DNA of 64,000 nt from Acidovorax sp. FJL06 (GCF_003852545.1 NZ_QAJR01000017.1:189040-253039); one strand, 5' to 3'; positions 52,750 through 61,627 are shown, counted from the stretch's first letter. Numbers and translations: made by a program. Notes: generated by a model not told the origin, from the letters alone.

Positions 52750-54147
52750 ATGCTCACTCACCTACACATTAAGAACTTTAAGGCCTGGAAAGACACGGGG
52801 CCGATTCGTTTGGCACCGCTCACCGTGCTCTTCGGGGCTAACAGTGCGGGCAAAAGTAGCCTTGGCCACCTCTTGCTAGCGTTGCAGCAAACAGCGCGCT
52901 CGACAGACCGCAAGCGCGCGCTACATATGGGCGATACCTCATCCCTGATCGATTTGGGCACTTTTACAGATTGTCTACATGGCCACGATCTGAAACAGGC
53001 CCTTTCCTTTGAGCTGGGTTGGAACTTACCCAAGGTTTTGGATGTGCGCGACCCATTGCAACCCGACTCCCGATTCCAAGGGGATGGCATGCGGCTGGAT
53101 GTATCCATGGTGGCAAACAAAGCGCAGCAACCAGAAGTTCAGGCGCTGCGCTACGCTATGTCGTCGGGTGACAGAGAGGTGATCGACGTTACGCTTGAGC
53201 GCGACGAGAGGCGCAAGCTCAATCTGACGTCAAGCCAGTATGGTTTCAAGATGGCCGACGGGCGAAAATGGCCTCTGGAGGAGCCCGAGAAGTTCTATCG
53301 TTTGTCCGACACCAGCATGGCAAGGTACAAGAACGCCGGTTTTCTAGCTGACTTCGCATTGGCCGCTGAGAGCATGCTGGAGCGAATCTCCTACTTGGGA
53401 CCGTTGCGCAGCCATCCCCAACGCATCTACCAGTGGTCAGGCGAAACGCCAGCCAGCGTTGGACAAATGGGTGAGTACGCCGTGGCGGCGATTCTGGCTG
53501 CGCAGGGGGAAGGCCGCCGCCTCAATCGGCAGGCTGGACATCACACCAAAGGCTTTGCCGAGTTCATAGCGGCATGGCTCAAAGATCTCGGTGTCATTGA
53601 CGACTTCGCTGTACGGCCCGTGGCTGTGGGGCGCAAAGAGTACGAGGTGCTAGTGAAGACCCACAACAAAGCCCCTGAGGTGAAGATCACTGACGTGGGT
53701 TTCGGCATCTCTCAAGTGCTGCCGGCGTTGGTGCAGGCCTTTTACTGTCCGCCAAATTCCACGGTTTGGATGGAACAACCTGAGATTCACTTGCATCCGC
53801 AAGTTCAGGCTGAGTTGGCTGACGTCTTTATTTCAGCAACCCAGGCCCGTGAGGATGGCAAGCCGCGAAACGTGCAGTTGATTGTAGAAAGTCACTCAGA
53901 GCACTTCCTGAATCGTTTGCAGCGTCGAGTTGCAGAAGGAATGATTAAACCGGCGGATGTGGCGGTTTACTTTTGCCGTCGCGCCGGGTCAGCTACCGAA
54001 CTTGAGCCACTGAGGTTGAATATGTTTGGAGAAATCGAGAACTGGCCAGAACACTTCTTCGGCGATGAGATGGCGGATATCGCGGGCCGAGCCCTGGCGG
54101 CAATGCACAGGAAAAAGGAGCTAAAGCTGCAAGGCAGTGCGCAATGA
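52750..54147 (+). CDS. AAA15/DUF3696-type ABC-like ATPase, first gene of an ATPase-PIN-RNA ligase operon
   Basis: A 465-residue SMC/ABC-class ATPase. N-terminal HIKNFKAWKDTGPIRLAPLT leads into Walker A GANSAGKSS (Lys35). A signature-like GFGISQVLP lies at 317-325, Walker B plus catalytic acid as VWMEQPEIHLHP at 339-350, and a switch region VESHSEHFLNRL near 379. This is the layout of OLD-type and DUF3696 ATPases, minus any TOPRIM nuclease domain. The nuclease role may be supplied by the PIN protein, whose start overlaps this stop by 4 nt. Composition differs from the flanks, suggesting horizontal origin. Related ATPases act as invasion sensors in several defence systems; that role is inferred here. 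Confidence 0.85.
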   Translation: MLTHLHIKNFKAWKDTGPIRLAPLTVLFGANSAGKSSLGHLLLALQQTARSTDRKRALHMGDTSSLIDLGTFTDCLHGHDLKQALSFELGWNLPKVLDVRDPLQPDSRFQGDGMRLDVSMVANKAQQPEVQALRYAMSSGDREVIDVTLERDERRKLNLTSSQYGFKMADGRKWPLEEPEKFYRLSDTSMARYKNAGFLADFALAAESMLERISYLGPLRSHPQRIYQWSGETPASVGQMGEYAVAAILAAQGEGRRLNRQAGHHTKGFAEFIAAWLKDLGVIDDFAVRPVAVGRKEYEVLVKTHNKAPEVKITDVGFGISQVLPALVQAFYCPPNSTVWMEQPEIHLHPQVQAELADVFISATQAREDGKPRNVQLIVESHSEHFLNRLQRRVAEGMIKPADVAVYFCRRAGSATELEPLRLNMFGEIENWPEHFFGDEMADIAGRALAAMHRKKELKLQGSAQ

Positions 54148-54671
54148 AAGCAGTGATCGATACCAACGTGCTCTTGGTCGCCAATGGTCAACATGACCAA
54201 GTATCTGAGGATTGTGTGATTGATTGTGTTATGCGGCTGCAATCGATTCAACGGTCAGGCGTTGTCGTCATCGACGATGGCTACCGCATCGTGGGTGAGT
54301 ACCGCCACAAGACTAGCCTGAAGCCCGCGAAAGGGGTCGGTGACAAATTTCTGAAGTGGATGCTCCAGCATAGCGGGACACCCAAAGTAGAGCAGGTTTC
54401 GCTGAACGAGACCGAAGACAACTGCTTTACCGAATTCCCTGATCCTGCGTTGGAGCAACTGTTTGATACATCGGATCGAAAGTTCGCCGCCGTGGCCTAT
54501 GCTCACCCGGATAAGCCGACAATTTGGCAAGCAGCGGACTGCAAATGGTTGGACTGGTGGCCAGCCCTAAGAGCCAAGGGTGTTGAGGTCGATTTCTTGT
54601 GTCCAGAAGACGTCTGCACGGTTTACGGAAAGAAGTTCCCAGATAAGCCTGCGCCCCAGCTGCCGGGCTGA
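54144..54671 (+). CDS. PIN-domain nuclease-like protein
   Basis: A 175-residue protein. It opens with MKAVIDTNVLLVA, the PIN start with the first catalytic Asp (Asp6). Later acidic positions fit the PIN centre: Asp111 in TSDRKFAAVAYAH and Asp132 in QAADCKWLDW, with Glu52 a candidate for the remaining ligand. PIN domains are metal-dependent RNases, often acting on tRNA or mRNA in toxin systems. No VapB-like antitoxin is adjacent; instead it is coupled to the ATPase gene (ATGA overlap) and followed 5 bp later by an RNA ligase. It is probably the effector nuclease of the operon. Confidence 0.82.
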   Translation: MKAVIDTNVLLVANGQHDQVSEDCVIDCVMRLQSIQRSGVVVIDDGYRIVGEYRHKTSLKPAKGVGDKFLKWMLQHSGTPKVEQVSLNETEDNCFTEFPDPALEQLFDTSDRKFAAVAYAHPDKPTIWQAADCKWLDWWPALRAKGVEVDFLCPEDVCTVYGKKFPDKPAPQLPG

Positions 54672-54676
54672 ATGCC

Positions 54677-55396
54677 ATGGATGGTGACTTTTTCCGCTTC
54701 CCGCACACCCCTCACTTGGCTTGGCTGGGCAAGAACACGCCGCGCGATGACAAGGTACTTTCACACACCGAAGCGCAGGCTTTGCTGGAGAGCGACGTGA
54801 TAGTGGAGGAAAAGCTGGATGGTGCCAACCTGGGCCTTTCTCTGGCCTTGGACAACACTCTGCGCGCCCAAAATCGGGGCCAGTATTTGGCTAAGCCACA
54901 CGCCGGGCAGTTCGCCCGGCTACCTTCATGGCTCACCCAGCATGGAGAAGCGCTGCGCAGCGTTCTGACGCCCAACATCATTGTGTTTGGCGAGTGGTGT
55001 GCCGCACGTCATACGCTTGACTATGCTGCGCTGCCCGATTGGTTCTTGTTATTTGATGTGTATGACCGTCGCGCTGGTCGTTTTTGGAGCAGCGCGCGTC
55101 GTAATGCGCTGGCGCATTCGGCGAGGCTGGCTACGCCCCCCCAAGTCGCGTGCGGGCGGTACACCGTCTCATCACTGAAAAAGCTGGTGGCCACACGCGC
55201 CAGCCACTACAGGGATGGCCCCCTAGAAGGCGTGATCATTCGCAGGGAATCTGCGCAGTGGTGTGACTCCAGGGCGAAGCTCGTTCGGGCGGACTTCACG
55301 CAGGCCATCGAGATCCATTGGCGCAAACGCGCAATCGAATGGAATCGGTTGCATTTCTCCAACGGCACCGACGGCAAACCTGCTTTCGTGAGGTAG
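54677..55396 (+). CDS. RNA ligase family protein
   Basis: A 239-residue nucleotidyltransferase. Ligase motifs are in order: motif I EEKLDGANLG with the AMP-accepting Lys46, the QNRGQY segment at 65-70, motif III FGEW at 104-107 and WFLLFDVYD at 122-130, motif IV EGVIIR at 184-189, and motif V AKLVRADF at 200-207. The opening FFRFPHTPHLAWLG is typical of one bacterial RNA-ligase branch. Size and motifs fit an ATP-dependent RNA ligase without extra domains. The second basic residue of motif V is Arg rather than Lys. Last in the operon, it could reseal RNA cut by the PIN protein or act on foreign RNA. Confidence 0.82.
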   Translation: MDGDFFRFPHTPHLAWLGKNTPRDDKVLSHTEAQALLESDVIVEEKLDGANLGLSLALDNTLRAQNRGQYLAKPHAGQFARLPSWLTQHGEALRSVLTPNIIVFGEWCAARHTLDYAALPDWFLLFDVYDRRAGRFWSSARRNALAHSARLATPPQVACGRYTVSSLKKLVATRASHYRDGPLEGVIIRRESAQWCDSRAKLVRADFTQAIEIHWRKRAIEWNRLHFSNGTDGKPAFVR

Positions 55397-55490
55397 CCGC
55401 GCGAAATCGACCAGCAGCCTTAACGGCAGATTCAAAAAGTGAAGTGCTGCTGACTATTGACGAGCAAATCGCGATCAGGTAGTTACAGGC

Positions 55491-55530
55491 GGCTATATCA
55501 AATTTGATAGCTGCCAGCTTTTACGGACAA
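55491..55530 (+). repeat. TTTGATAGCT dispersed repeat, copy after the RNA ligase
   Basis: It reads CTATATCAAATTTGATAGCT, then GCCAGCTTTTACGGACAA. It lies between the convergent ligase and polA genes, at the right edge of the composition islet. The rest of the 187-bp gap holds nothing I recognise. Confidence 0.55.
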
Positions 55531-55583
55531 ACGTACAGGCCAAAACACTCAAATTAATGACCTGTCAGCTTGCTCTCGCACGC

Positions 55584-58382
55584 TCAATGCGCCTTATCCC
55601 AATTAGCCCCCACTCCCACCTCGGCCAGTAGCGGCACCTTCAGCGCCGCCACGTCTGCCATCAGGCGCGGGATATGGGTCTTGAGCCAGTCCACCTCGCC
55701 CTCGGGCAGCTCAAACACCAGTTCGTCGTGCACCTGCATGATCATCTGAATGCCCGGCTTGTGCGCGTCCAGCTCCTTCTGAACCGCCACCATCGCCAGC
55801 TTGATGAGGTCAGCCGCCGTGCCCTGCATGGGGGCGTTGATGGCGGCGCGCTCGGCGCCCGCGCGGCGGGGGCCGTTGGGGGAGTTGATTTCGGGCAGGT
55901 ACAGGCGTCGGCCAAACACGGTTTCGACATAGCCCATGGACTTGGCAGCGGCCTTGGTGTCGTCCATGTACTGCTTCACGCCGGGGTAGCGCTGGAAGTA
56001 TTTGTCGATGTAGGCGGCGGCGGCCTTGGTCTCGATGCCCAAATTCTTGGCCAGGCCAAAGCTGCTCATGCCGTAGATGAGGCCAAAGTTGATGACCTTG
56101 GCGTAGCGGCGTTGCTCGCTGGTGACCTGATCGACCTCCACCCCAAACACTTCAGCAGCCGTGGCGCGGTGCACGTCCAGCCCGGCGTGAAAGGCGTGCA
56201 GCAGCGAATGGTCGCCGCTCAGATGGGCCATGATGCGCAGCTCGATTTGGGAGTAGTCGGCACTCGCAATCACGCGGCCTGCGGGGGCCACGAAGGCCTC
56301 GCGCACGCGGCGGCCTTCGGGGGTGCGGATGGGGATGTTCTGCAGGTTGGGGTCGTTGCTGGACAAGCGCCCGGTCACGGCCACAGCCTGCGCGTAGTGC
56401 GTGTGCACGCGGCCCGTGCGTGGCAGGGCCAGTTGCGCGAGCTTGTCGGTGTAGGTGCCTTTGAGCTTGACGAGGCCCCGGTGCTCCAGCAGTTTGGCGG
56501 GCAGGGGGTAGTCCTCGGCCAGTTTTTCCAGCACTTCTTCGTCGGTGCTGCGCGCGCCGGTGGCGGTCTTCTTCACAACCGGCATGCCCAGTTTGTCGAA
56601 GAAGATTTCGCCCAGTTGCTTGGGGCTGCTCAGGTTGAAGGGCTGGCCTGCAATCTCATATGCCTCGGTTTCCAACTGCAGGATGCGCTGGCCCAGCTCG
56701 TGGCTCTGCGCGGCCAGCGTGGGCGCGTCGATGAGCACGCCGTTGCGTTCGATGCGGTACAGGGCCTCGCTGCTTTGCATCTCCAGCTCGTAGATGAAGC
56801 GCAGCTTGTCATCCGCCTGCAGCAGGGGCCACAGGGCGTTGTGCACGTCCAGAGTCTGGTCGGAGTCTTCGCACGAGTAGGCGGCGGCCTTGTCCACCGG
56901 CACTTGCGCAAACGGAATCTGGTGCGCGCCTTTGCCGCACAGGTCTTCATACGTGATGCCCTTGCGGCCCGTGTGGCGCTCGGCCAGGCTGGTCAGGTTG
57001 TGGGGCTTGTGCACTTCGAGCACGTAGCTTTGCAGCATGGTGTCGTGCGCGTAGCCTTGCACTTCGATGCCGTGGTTGGCGAACACATGGCGGTCGTACT
57101 TGATGTGCTGGCCCAGCTTGTGGTGCTTGGGGTCTTCCAGCCAGGGCTTGAGGCGGGCGAGCGCTTCGTCGATGGGCAATTGCTCGGGCGCATCGGGGCC
57201 TTCGTGGCGCAGGGGGATGTAGGCGGCCTCGCCGGGCTGCACGCTGAAACTGATGCCGACGATTTGCGCGCGCATCTCGTCGAGCGAATCGGTTTCGGTG
57301 TCGATCGCTGCCAGCGGGGCCTTGTGCAGGCGTTCCAGCCACTGGTCAAAGTCCGCCCAGTTCAGGATGGTGTCGTACACCACGGTGCGGTGCTGGGCTT
57401 CTTCGGCCACGGTGCTGGCGGAGTGGTCGGCAAACAGGTCGCCGCTTTGGCCGGGCATGGCGACGGTGGGGGCTGTGGTGGCGGGGGCCGCTGCGCCCTT
57501 GATGGCGCTGGCCAGGCCCTTGAAGCCGTACTTTTCGTAAAACGGCAGCAGGCCGGTGTTGTCCGGCGCGTCCAGCGTGATGTCGTCAAACGCGGGCAAA
57601 CCGGGGATGTAGTCGGCCAGCGCGCAGTCGGTCTTCATGGTGACCAGCTGGCGGCTCAAGGCCAGCTGACCGCTGGCAATGGCCTCACGCAGGTTGTTGC
57701 CCGCTACGCCCTTGATGGCATCGGCATTGGCAATCAGGCTGTCGAGCGAGCCATATTCTTCCAGCCACTTGGCGGCCGTCTTGGGTCCTACCTTGGTCAC
57801 GCCGGGCACGTTGTCCACGGTGTCGCCCACCAGCGCCTGGTAGTCCACCATCAGCGCAGGCGGCACGCCAAACTCCGCCGTCACGCCCGCCACATCGCGG
57901 CGCTTTCCGCTCATGGTGTCGATGATGGTGATGTGCTCGTTGACCAGCTGGCTCAAATCCTTGTCGCCGCTGGACACAATGACCTCAATGCCCTGTGCGG
58001 CCGCCACCTGGGCCAAGGTGGCGATCACGTCGTCGGCCTCCACGCCAGGCACGGCCACCACTTTCCAGCCCAGCAGGTCCACCACCTCGTGGATGGGCTC
58101 GATCTGGCTGCGCAGGTCGTCGGGCATGGGCGAGCGCGTGGCCTTGTATTCGGTGTACAGGGCGTCGCGGAAGGTGGGGCCGCTGGCGTCGAACACGCAG
58201 ACGGCGTAGTCGGCAGTCACCTCTTTGCGCAGGGCCTGCATCATGTTGATCATGCCGCGAATGGCGCCCGTGGCGGCGCTGCTGGGGTCACCCGGCACGG
58301 CCCGCAGGTCGGGCATGGCGTGAAAGGCGCGGTAGAGGTAGCTGGAGCCGTCCACCAGCACCAGGGTCTTTTTGTCAGTCAT
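55584..58382 (-). CDS. polA: DNA polymerase I
   Basis: A 932-residue enzyme from the ATG at 58382 (MTDKKTLVLVDGSSYLYRAF). It has a 5'-3' exonuclease/flap domain (about 1-300; VVAVPGVEADDVIATLA, VSSGDKDLSQLV). A 3'-5' exonuclease domain follows (about 340-520) with the intact DTETDSLDEM metal motif, so proofreading is likely. The family A polymerase domain has DYSQIELRIMAHLSGD and QVHDELVFE. It functions in Okazaki fragment maturation and repair. It is divergent from the DUF2782 gene, with 53 bp between starts. Confidence 0.97.
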   Translation of the reverse strand: MTDKKTLVLVDGSSYLYRAFHAMPDLRAVPGDPSSAATGAIRGMINMMQALRKEVTADYAVCVFDASGPTFRDALYTEYKATRSPMPDDLRSQIEPIHEVVDLLGWKVVAVPGVEADDVIATLAQVAAAQGIEVIVSSGDKDLSQLVNEHITIIDTMSGKRRDVAGVTAEFGVPPALMVDYQALVGDTVDNVPGVTKVGPKTAAKWLEEYGSLDSLIANADAIKGVAGNNLREAIASGQLALSRQLVTMKTDCALADYIPGLPAFDDITLDAPDNTGLLPFYEKYGFKGLASAIKGAAAPATTAPTVAMPGQSGDLFADHSASTVAEEAQHRTVVYDTILNWADFDQWLERLHKAPLAAIDTETDSLDEMRAQIVGISFSVQPGEAAYIPLRHEGPDAPEQLPIDEALARLKPWLEDPKHHKLGQHIKYDRHVFANHGIEVQGYAHDTMLQSYVLEVHKPHNLTSLAERHTGRKGITYEDLCGKGAHQIPFAQVPVDKAAAYSCEDSDQTLDVHNALWPLLQADDKLRFIYELEMQSSEALYRIERNGVLIDAPTLAAQSHELGQRILQLETEAYEIAGQPFNLSSPKQLGEIFFDKLGMPVVKKTATGARSTDEEVLEKLAEDYPLPAKLLEHRGLVKLKGTYTDKLAQLALPRTGRVHTHYAQAVAVTGRLSSNDPNLQNIPIRTPEGRRVREAFVAPAGRVIASADYSQIELRIMAHLSGDHSLLHAFHAGLDVHRATAAEVFGVEVDQVTSEQRRYAKVINFGLIYGMSSFGLAKNLGIETKAAAAYIDKYFQRYPGVKQYMDDTKAAAKSMGYVETVFGRRLYLPEINSPNGPRRAGAERAAINAPMQGTAADLIKLAMVAVQKELDAHKPGIQMIMQVHDELVFELPEGEVDWLKTHIPRLMADVAALKVPLLAEVGVGANWDKAH

Positions 58383-58435
58383 GCGGCAATTGTGCACGGC
58401 CACGCCACGCCCGGGCAGCGCTCTACAATCGCCCC

Positions 58436-58795
58436 ATGCGCGCCGTTCACCTCTTCCTTCTGCTGGGCCTTGCCACCGGCACCGCCCTGGCCCAGACCAC
58501 GCCCCAGAACACCGCCCAGGGCGCAACAGAAAAGCGCGAAGCGCTACAAAATCCAGAGCAACCCGCAGGCCGCACCAACCAGCGCACCGAGCGCATCCAG
58601 GTCGAAGACGCCGGCAGCCGCGTGGACGAGCTGCGCGTGGGCGGGCAAACCCAGACGATTTCCGTGCAACCCAAGGCCGGCAACATGCCCGGCTACGAAG
58701 TGCAGTCGCCCGATGGCGCCCGCAGCCGTGCGGGCAGCAACAGCGGCGCCGAGACCACCACCGCCCCCCGCGTCTGGAACGTGCTGAAGTTCTGA
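58436..58795 (+). CDS. Exported DUF2782-like protein
   Basis: A 119-residue protein. The signal peptide MRAVHLFLLLGLATGTALAQ is followed by a Gln/Thr/Glu-rich linker. The short core RIQVEDAGSRVDELRVGGQT, then ISVQPKAGNMPGYEV, matches the DUF2782 pattern. In Pseudomonas the same small gene sits between polA and thrB, as it does here. Its function is unknown. The linker ATEKREALQN is encoded within a degenerate dispersed repeat copy. Confidence 0.72.
   Translation: MRAVHLFLLLGLATGTALAQTTPQNTAQGATEKREALQNPEQPAGRTNQRTERIQVEDAGSRVDELRVGGQTQTISVQPKAGNMPGYEVQSPDGARSRAGSNSGAETTTAPRVWNVLKF
58527..58554 (-). repeat. Degenerate TTTGATAGCT-type repeat in the DUF2782-like gene
   Basis: The minus strand reads GGATTTTGTAGCGCTTCGCG followed by CTTTTC, aligning with the intergenic copy at 20485. 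It is the least certain member of the family. Confidence 0.35.
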
Positions 58796-58893
58796 GCCCG
58801 CAGCAGCCGCGCCTGCTGCCCGCAGCGGCCGCGCGCCGCCCGGCCCTCTGCATTCCCGCCAACCCCCCCTCTTTTTTCGATACCTTCTGAGCG

Positions 58894-59844
58894 ATGGCCG
58901 TTTTTACCGAAGTCTCCAATTCCGAGGCGCGCGAGCTGCTGCGCCGTTTGCAACTGGGTGAGCTGGTAGGGCTGCGCGGCATCGAGGGGGGCATCGAGAA
59001 CACCAATTACTTCCTCACCAGCGACCAGGGCGAGTTCGTGCTCACGCTGTTCGAGCGCCTCACGGCCGAGCAGTTGCCGTTCTACCTGCACCTGATGAAG
59101 CACCTGGCGCACGGCGGTGTGCCCGTGCCCGACCCGCGCGCCGACAAGAACGGCGACATCCTGCACACCGTGTGTGGCAAGCCCGCTGCGGTGGTGAACA
59201 AGCTGCGCGGCAAGAGCCAGCTGGCGCCCCAGGGCGCGCACTGCGCCGCCGTGGGCACCATGCTGGCGCGCATGCACTTGGCAGGGCGCGACTTCGAGCG
59301 CCGCCAGCCCAACCTGCGCGGCCTGCCCTGGTGGAACGACACCGTGCCCGTGGTGCTGCCGCACATCGGCGCAGCGCAATCGGCGCTGCTGCGGTCCGAG
59401 CTGGCCTACCAGAACCATGTGGCGGCGGGCTCGGCCTACGCCGCCCTGCCCCGCGGCCCCGTGCATGCCGACCTGTTCCGCGACAACGTGATGTTCGAGG
59501 GCGAAGAACTCACGGGCTTTTTCGATTTTTATTTTGCGGGTGTGGACACCTGGCTGTTCGACCTGGCCGTGTGCCTGAACGACTGGTGCATCGACTTGGG
59601 CCAAGGCACGCACGATGCCGAACGCGCCACCCGCATGCTCGACGCCTACCAGGCCGTGCGCCCGCTCACGGGGGCCGAGCGCGAGCTGCTGCCCGCCATG
59701 CTGCGCGCGGGCGCGCTGCGGTTCTGGATCTCGCGCCTGTGGGACTTCTACCTGCCGCGCGAGGCCTCCATGCTCACGCCGCACGACCCCACGCACTTCG
59801 AGCGCGTGCTGCGCAACCGCGTGGCGCACCCTGTGCGCGCCTGA
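58894..59844 (+). CDS. thrB: Homoserine kinase (aminoglycoside-phosphotransferase fold)
   Basis: A 316-residue kinase of the ThrB type II family (APH fold rather than GHMP). [19 protein letters not shown] and [20 protein letters not shown] are family hallmarks. The catalytic loop is [15 protein letters not shown] and the metal-binding Asp follows in GFFDFYFAG. It phosphorylates homoserine on the way to threonine. It is downstream of polA/DUF2782 as in Pseudomonas. The 98-bp gap before it has no clear terminator. Confidence 0.94.
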   Translation: MAVFTEVSNSEARELLRRLQLGELVGLRGIEGGIENTNYFLTSDQGEFVLTLFERLTAEQLPFYLHLMKHLAHGGVPVPDPRADKNGDILHTVCGKPAAVVNKLRGKSQLAPQGAHCAAVGTMLARMHLAGRDFERRQPNLRGLPWWNDTVPVVLPHIGAAQSALLRSELAYQNHVAAGSAYAALPRGPVHADLFRDNVMFEGEELTGFFDFYFAGVDTWLFDLAVCLNDWCIDLGQGTHDAERATRMLDAYQAVRPLTGAERELLPAMLRAGALRFWISRLWDFYLPREASMLTPHDPTHFERVLRNRVAHPVRA

Positions 59845-59985
59845 TCCCGAAGGCCCAAGTACGCCAGGGCGGGCCTTTGCCCCGCCTGTCCCTGCGCCGT
59901 GGCTGGAATGGGCCCCTGGGGTAAATTCACGCCTGTTGCACTCTCTGCAGTGCCCAGGGCACCGCCCCTTTCCTTTCACGTATCC

Positions 59986-60831
59986 ATGAAACTCCACATC
60001 GTCCCCGCCCGCACCGGCATGGCCTGGGTCAAGCTTGGCGTCCGGGTGTTCTGGCAGCAGCCCATGGCGCTGGCTGCGCTGTTCTTCATGACCATGGCCT
60101 CCATGTCGCTGGCCACCATGATCCCGCTGGTGGGCCCCGCCATTGCGCTGGCGCTGCTGCCCTCGGCCACCCTGGCCATGATGGTGGCGGCGGCCCAGGC
60201 CTCGCTCGGGCGGTTTCCCACGCCTGCCCTGCTGCTGGTGGCGTTTCGCACGGGCCAGCAGCGCCTGCGCGACATGCTGGTGCTGGGTGCGCTGTACGCC
60301 GTGGGCTTCCTCGGCATCATGGGCCTGTCGGCCCTGCTGGATGGCGGGCAGTTCGCCCAGGTGTACCTGGGCGGCGCACCGCTGACCAAGGAAGTGGCGG
60401 AAAACCCCGCGTTCCAGAGCGCCATGTGGCTGGCCATGGTGCTGTACCTGCCGCTGTCGCTGCTGTTCTGGCATGCGCCGGGGTTGGTGCACTGGCATGG
60501 CGTGCCGCCGGTCAAGGCGCTGTTCTTCAGCATCGTGGCCTGCGTGCGCAACTTTGGCGCCTTCCTGGTCTATGGGCTGGGCTGGCTGGGGGTGTTCCTG
60601 CTCGGCGGGCTGGTGGTGAGCCTGGCATCGGCACTGCTCGCAGTGGCCGGGTTGGCCGGTTCGGCGGCCGGTGGCATCATGGTGGGGGCGGCGATGATGA
60701 TGGCCGCCATGTTCTTCACATCGGTGGTGTTCACCTTCCGTGACTGCTTCGATCCCCCCTCCACGACGACCGAGCCCGAGGCCCCCCATGACGCGCCACA
60801 ACCCCCCGCACCACCGCCTGGGCCGCACTGA
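59986..60831 (+). CDS. BPSS1780-family inner-membrane protein
   Basis: A 281-residue protein from the ATG at 59986 (MKLHIVPARTGMAWVKLGV). Six or so hydrophobic helices fill residues 28-255, with a Pro-rich cytoplasmic tail. The opening VPARTGMAWVKLGVRVFWQQ is the mark of this Burkholderiales-conserved family. No function is established. Its last 44 nt overlap the start of the FecR-domain gene, suggesting coupling. Confidence 0.85.
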   Translation: MKLHIVPARTGMAWVKLGVRVFWQQPMALAALFFMTMASMSLATMIPLVGPAIALALLPSATLAMMVAAAQASLGRFPTPALLLVAFRTGQQRLRDMLVLGALYAVGFLGIMGLSALLDGGQFAQVYLGGAPLTKEVAENPAFQSAMWLAMVLYLPLSLLFWHAPGLVHWHGVPPVKALFFSIVACVRNFGAFLVYGLGWLGVFLLGGLVVSLASALLAVAGLAGSAAGGIMVGAAMMMAAMFFTSVVFTFRDCFDPPSTTTEPEAPHDAPQPPAPPPGPH

Positions 60832-61627
60832 GGACGAACTGGCCTGGTTCCAGCGGCGCAGCCTCCTGCAGGCCGCCGCGCTGTGGATGGCATCCGGCGG
60901 CTGGGCTGCCGCCCACGCGCAGGGCCGCAGCAACATCGTGGAGCTGCGCGGCGACGTGCTGCGCAATGGCGAGCGCCTGACCGCCCAGCACACCCTCACC
61001 GCCAACGACCGCATCGAGACCGGCCCGGGCTCGACCGCCGTGTTCACCGTGGGCGACAGCGCCTTCATGGTGCGGCAGAACTCGCGCGTGGCCCTGGAGA
61101 GCGACACCCCCACCGCCGCCCGGGTGCTGCGCGTGCTCAGCGGCGCGGTGGCCAGCGTGTGGGGGCGCGGCCCGGACCGCCAGATCATCTTGCCCACCGC
61201 CACCGCAGGCATCCGCGGCACGGGGGTGTATGCCGAAGTGTTTGCCGACCAGGACCAGCGCGGCTACCTGTGCAACTGCTACGGCACGGTGGACCTGGCG
61301 GCCGGCACCGAGCGCCTGGTGAGCCAATCGTCCTACCACCAGTCCTTCTGGGCCGAGCCCGCGCCCCGCGATGGCCGGCTGCTGACACCGGCCGGCGCCA
61401 TCAACCACACCGACGAAGAGATGGAGTTTCTGGCAGGCCTCGTGAACCAGCGCACGGCCTGGCAGATTGCCGGGCGCAAGGGCATCAAGGACGGACGGGG
61501 GCAGATGGACTATTCGGCACCCGGCAGCACGCCCCCTGCGGCTGCGCCGACACCGGCACCGGCCCCCGCTCCAGCCCCTCGGCCCGCGCCTGCCGCGGCC
61601 CGGCCACCCGGCAGCGACACCTACTGA
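60788..61627 (+). CDS. FecR-domain exported protein
   Basis: A 279-residue protein from the ATG at 60788. A Tat-like signal (FQRRSLLQAAALWMASGGWA) precedes a FecR domain at about 45-160 (GDVLRNGERLTAQHTLTAND, RVLRVLSGAVASVWG, TATAGIRGTGVYAEV). Two cysteines (CNCYG) lie mid-domain. The C-terminus is a Pro/Ala-rich repeat. Unlike FecR of iron signalling, there is no sigma-factor gene or receptor adjacent. It may bind the cell surface or sense envelope state. It overlaps the BPSS1780-family gene in another frame. Confidence 0.82.
   Translation: MTRHNPPHHRLGRTEDELAWFQRRSLLQAAALWMASGGWAAAHAQGRSNIVELRGDVLRNGERLTAQHTLTANDRIETGPGSTAVFTVGDSAFMVRQNSRVALESDTPTAARVLRVLSGAVASVWGRGPDRQIILPTATAGIRGTGVYAEVFADQDQRGYLCNCYGTVDLAAGTERLVSQSSYHQSFWAEPAPRDGRLLTPAGAINHTDEEMEFLAGLVNQRTAWQIAGRKGIKDGRGQMDYSAPGSTPPAAAPTPAPAPAPAPRPAPAAARPPGSDTY

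Noticed and set aside
52257-52750. Short frames on both strands before the ATPase gene
   Set aside because: They overlap one another, have no ribosome sites or recognisable motifs, and could be remnants or chance frames.
52750-54147. OLD-family nuclease or PARIS AriA
   Set aside because: No TOPRIM domain follows the ATPase and the partner is a PIN protein rather than a DUF4435 protein, so neither name fits.
55674-58787. A 1,037-codon frame antisense to polA
   Set aside because: polA is unambiguous on the other strand. The antisense product has no domain pattern and the same shadow composition.
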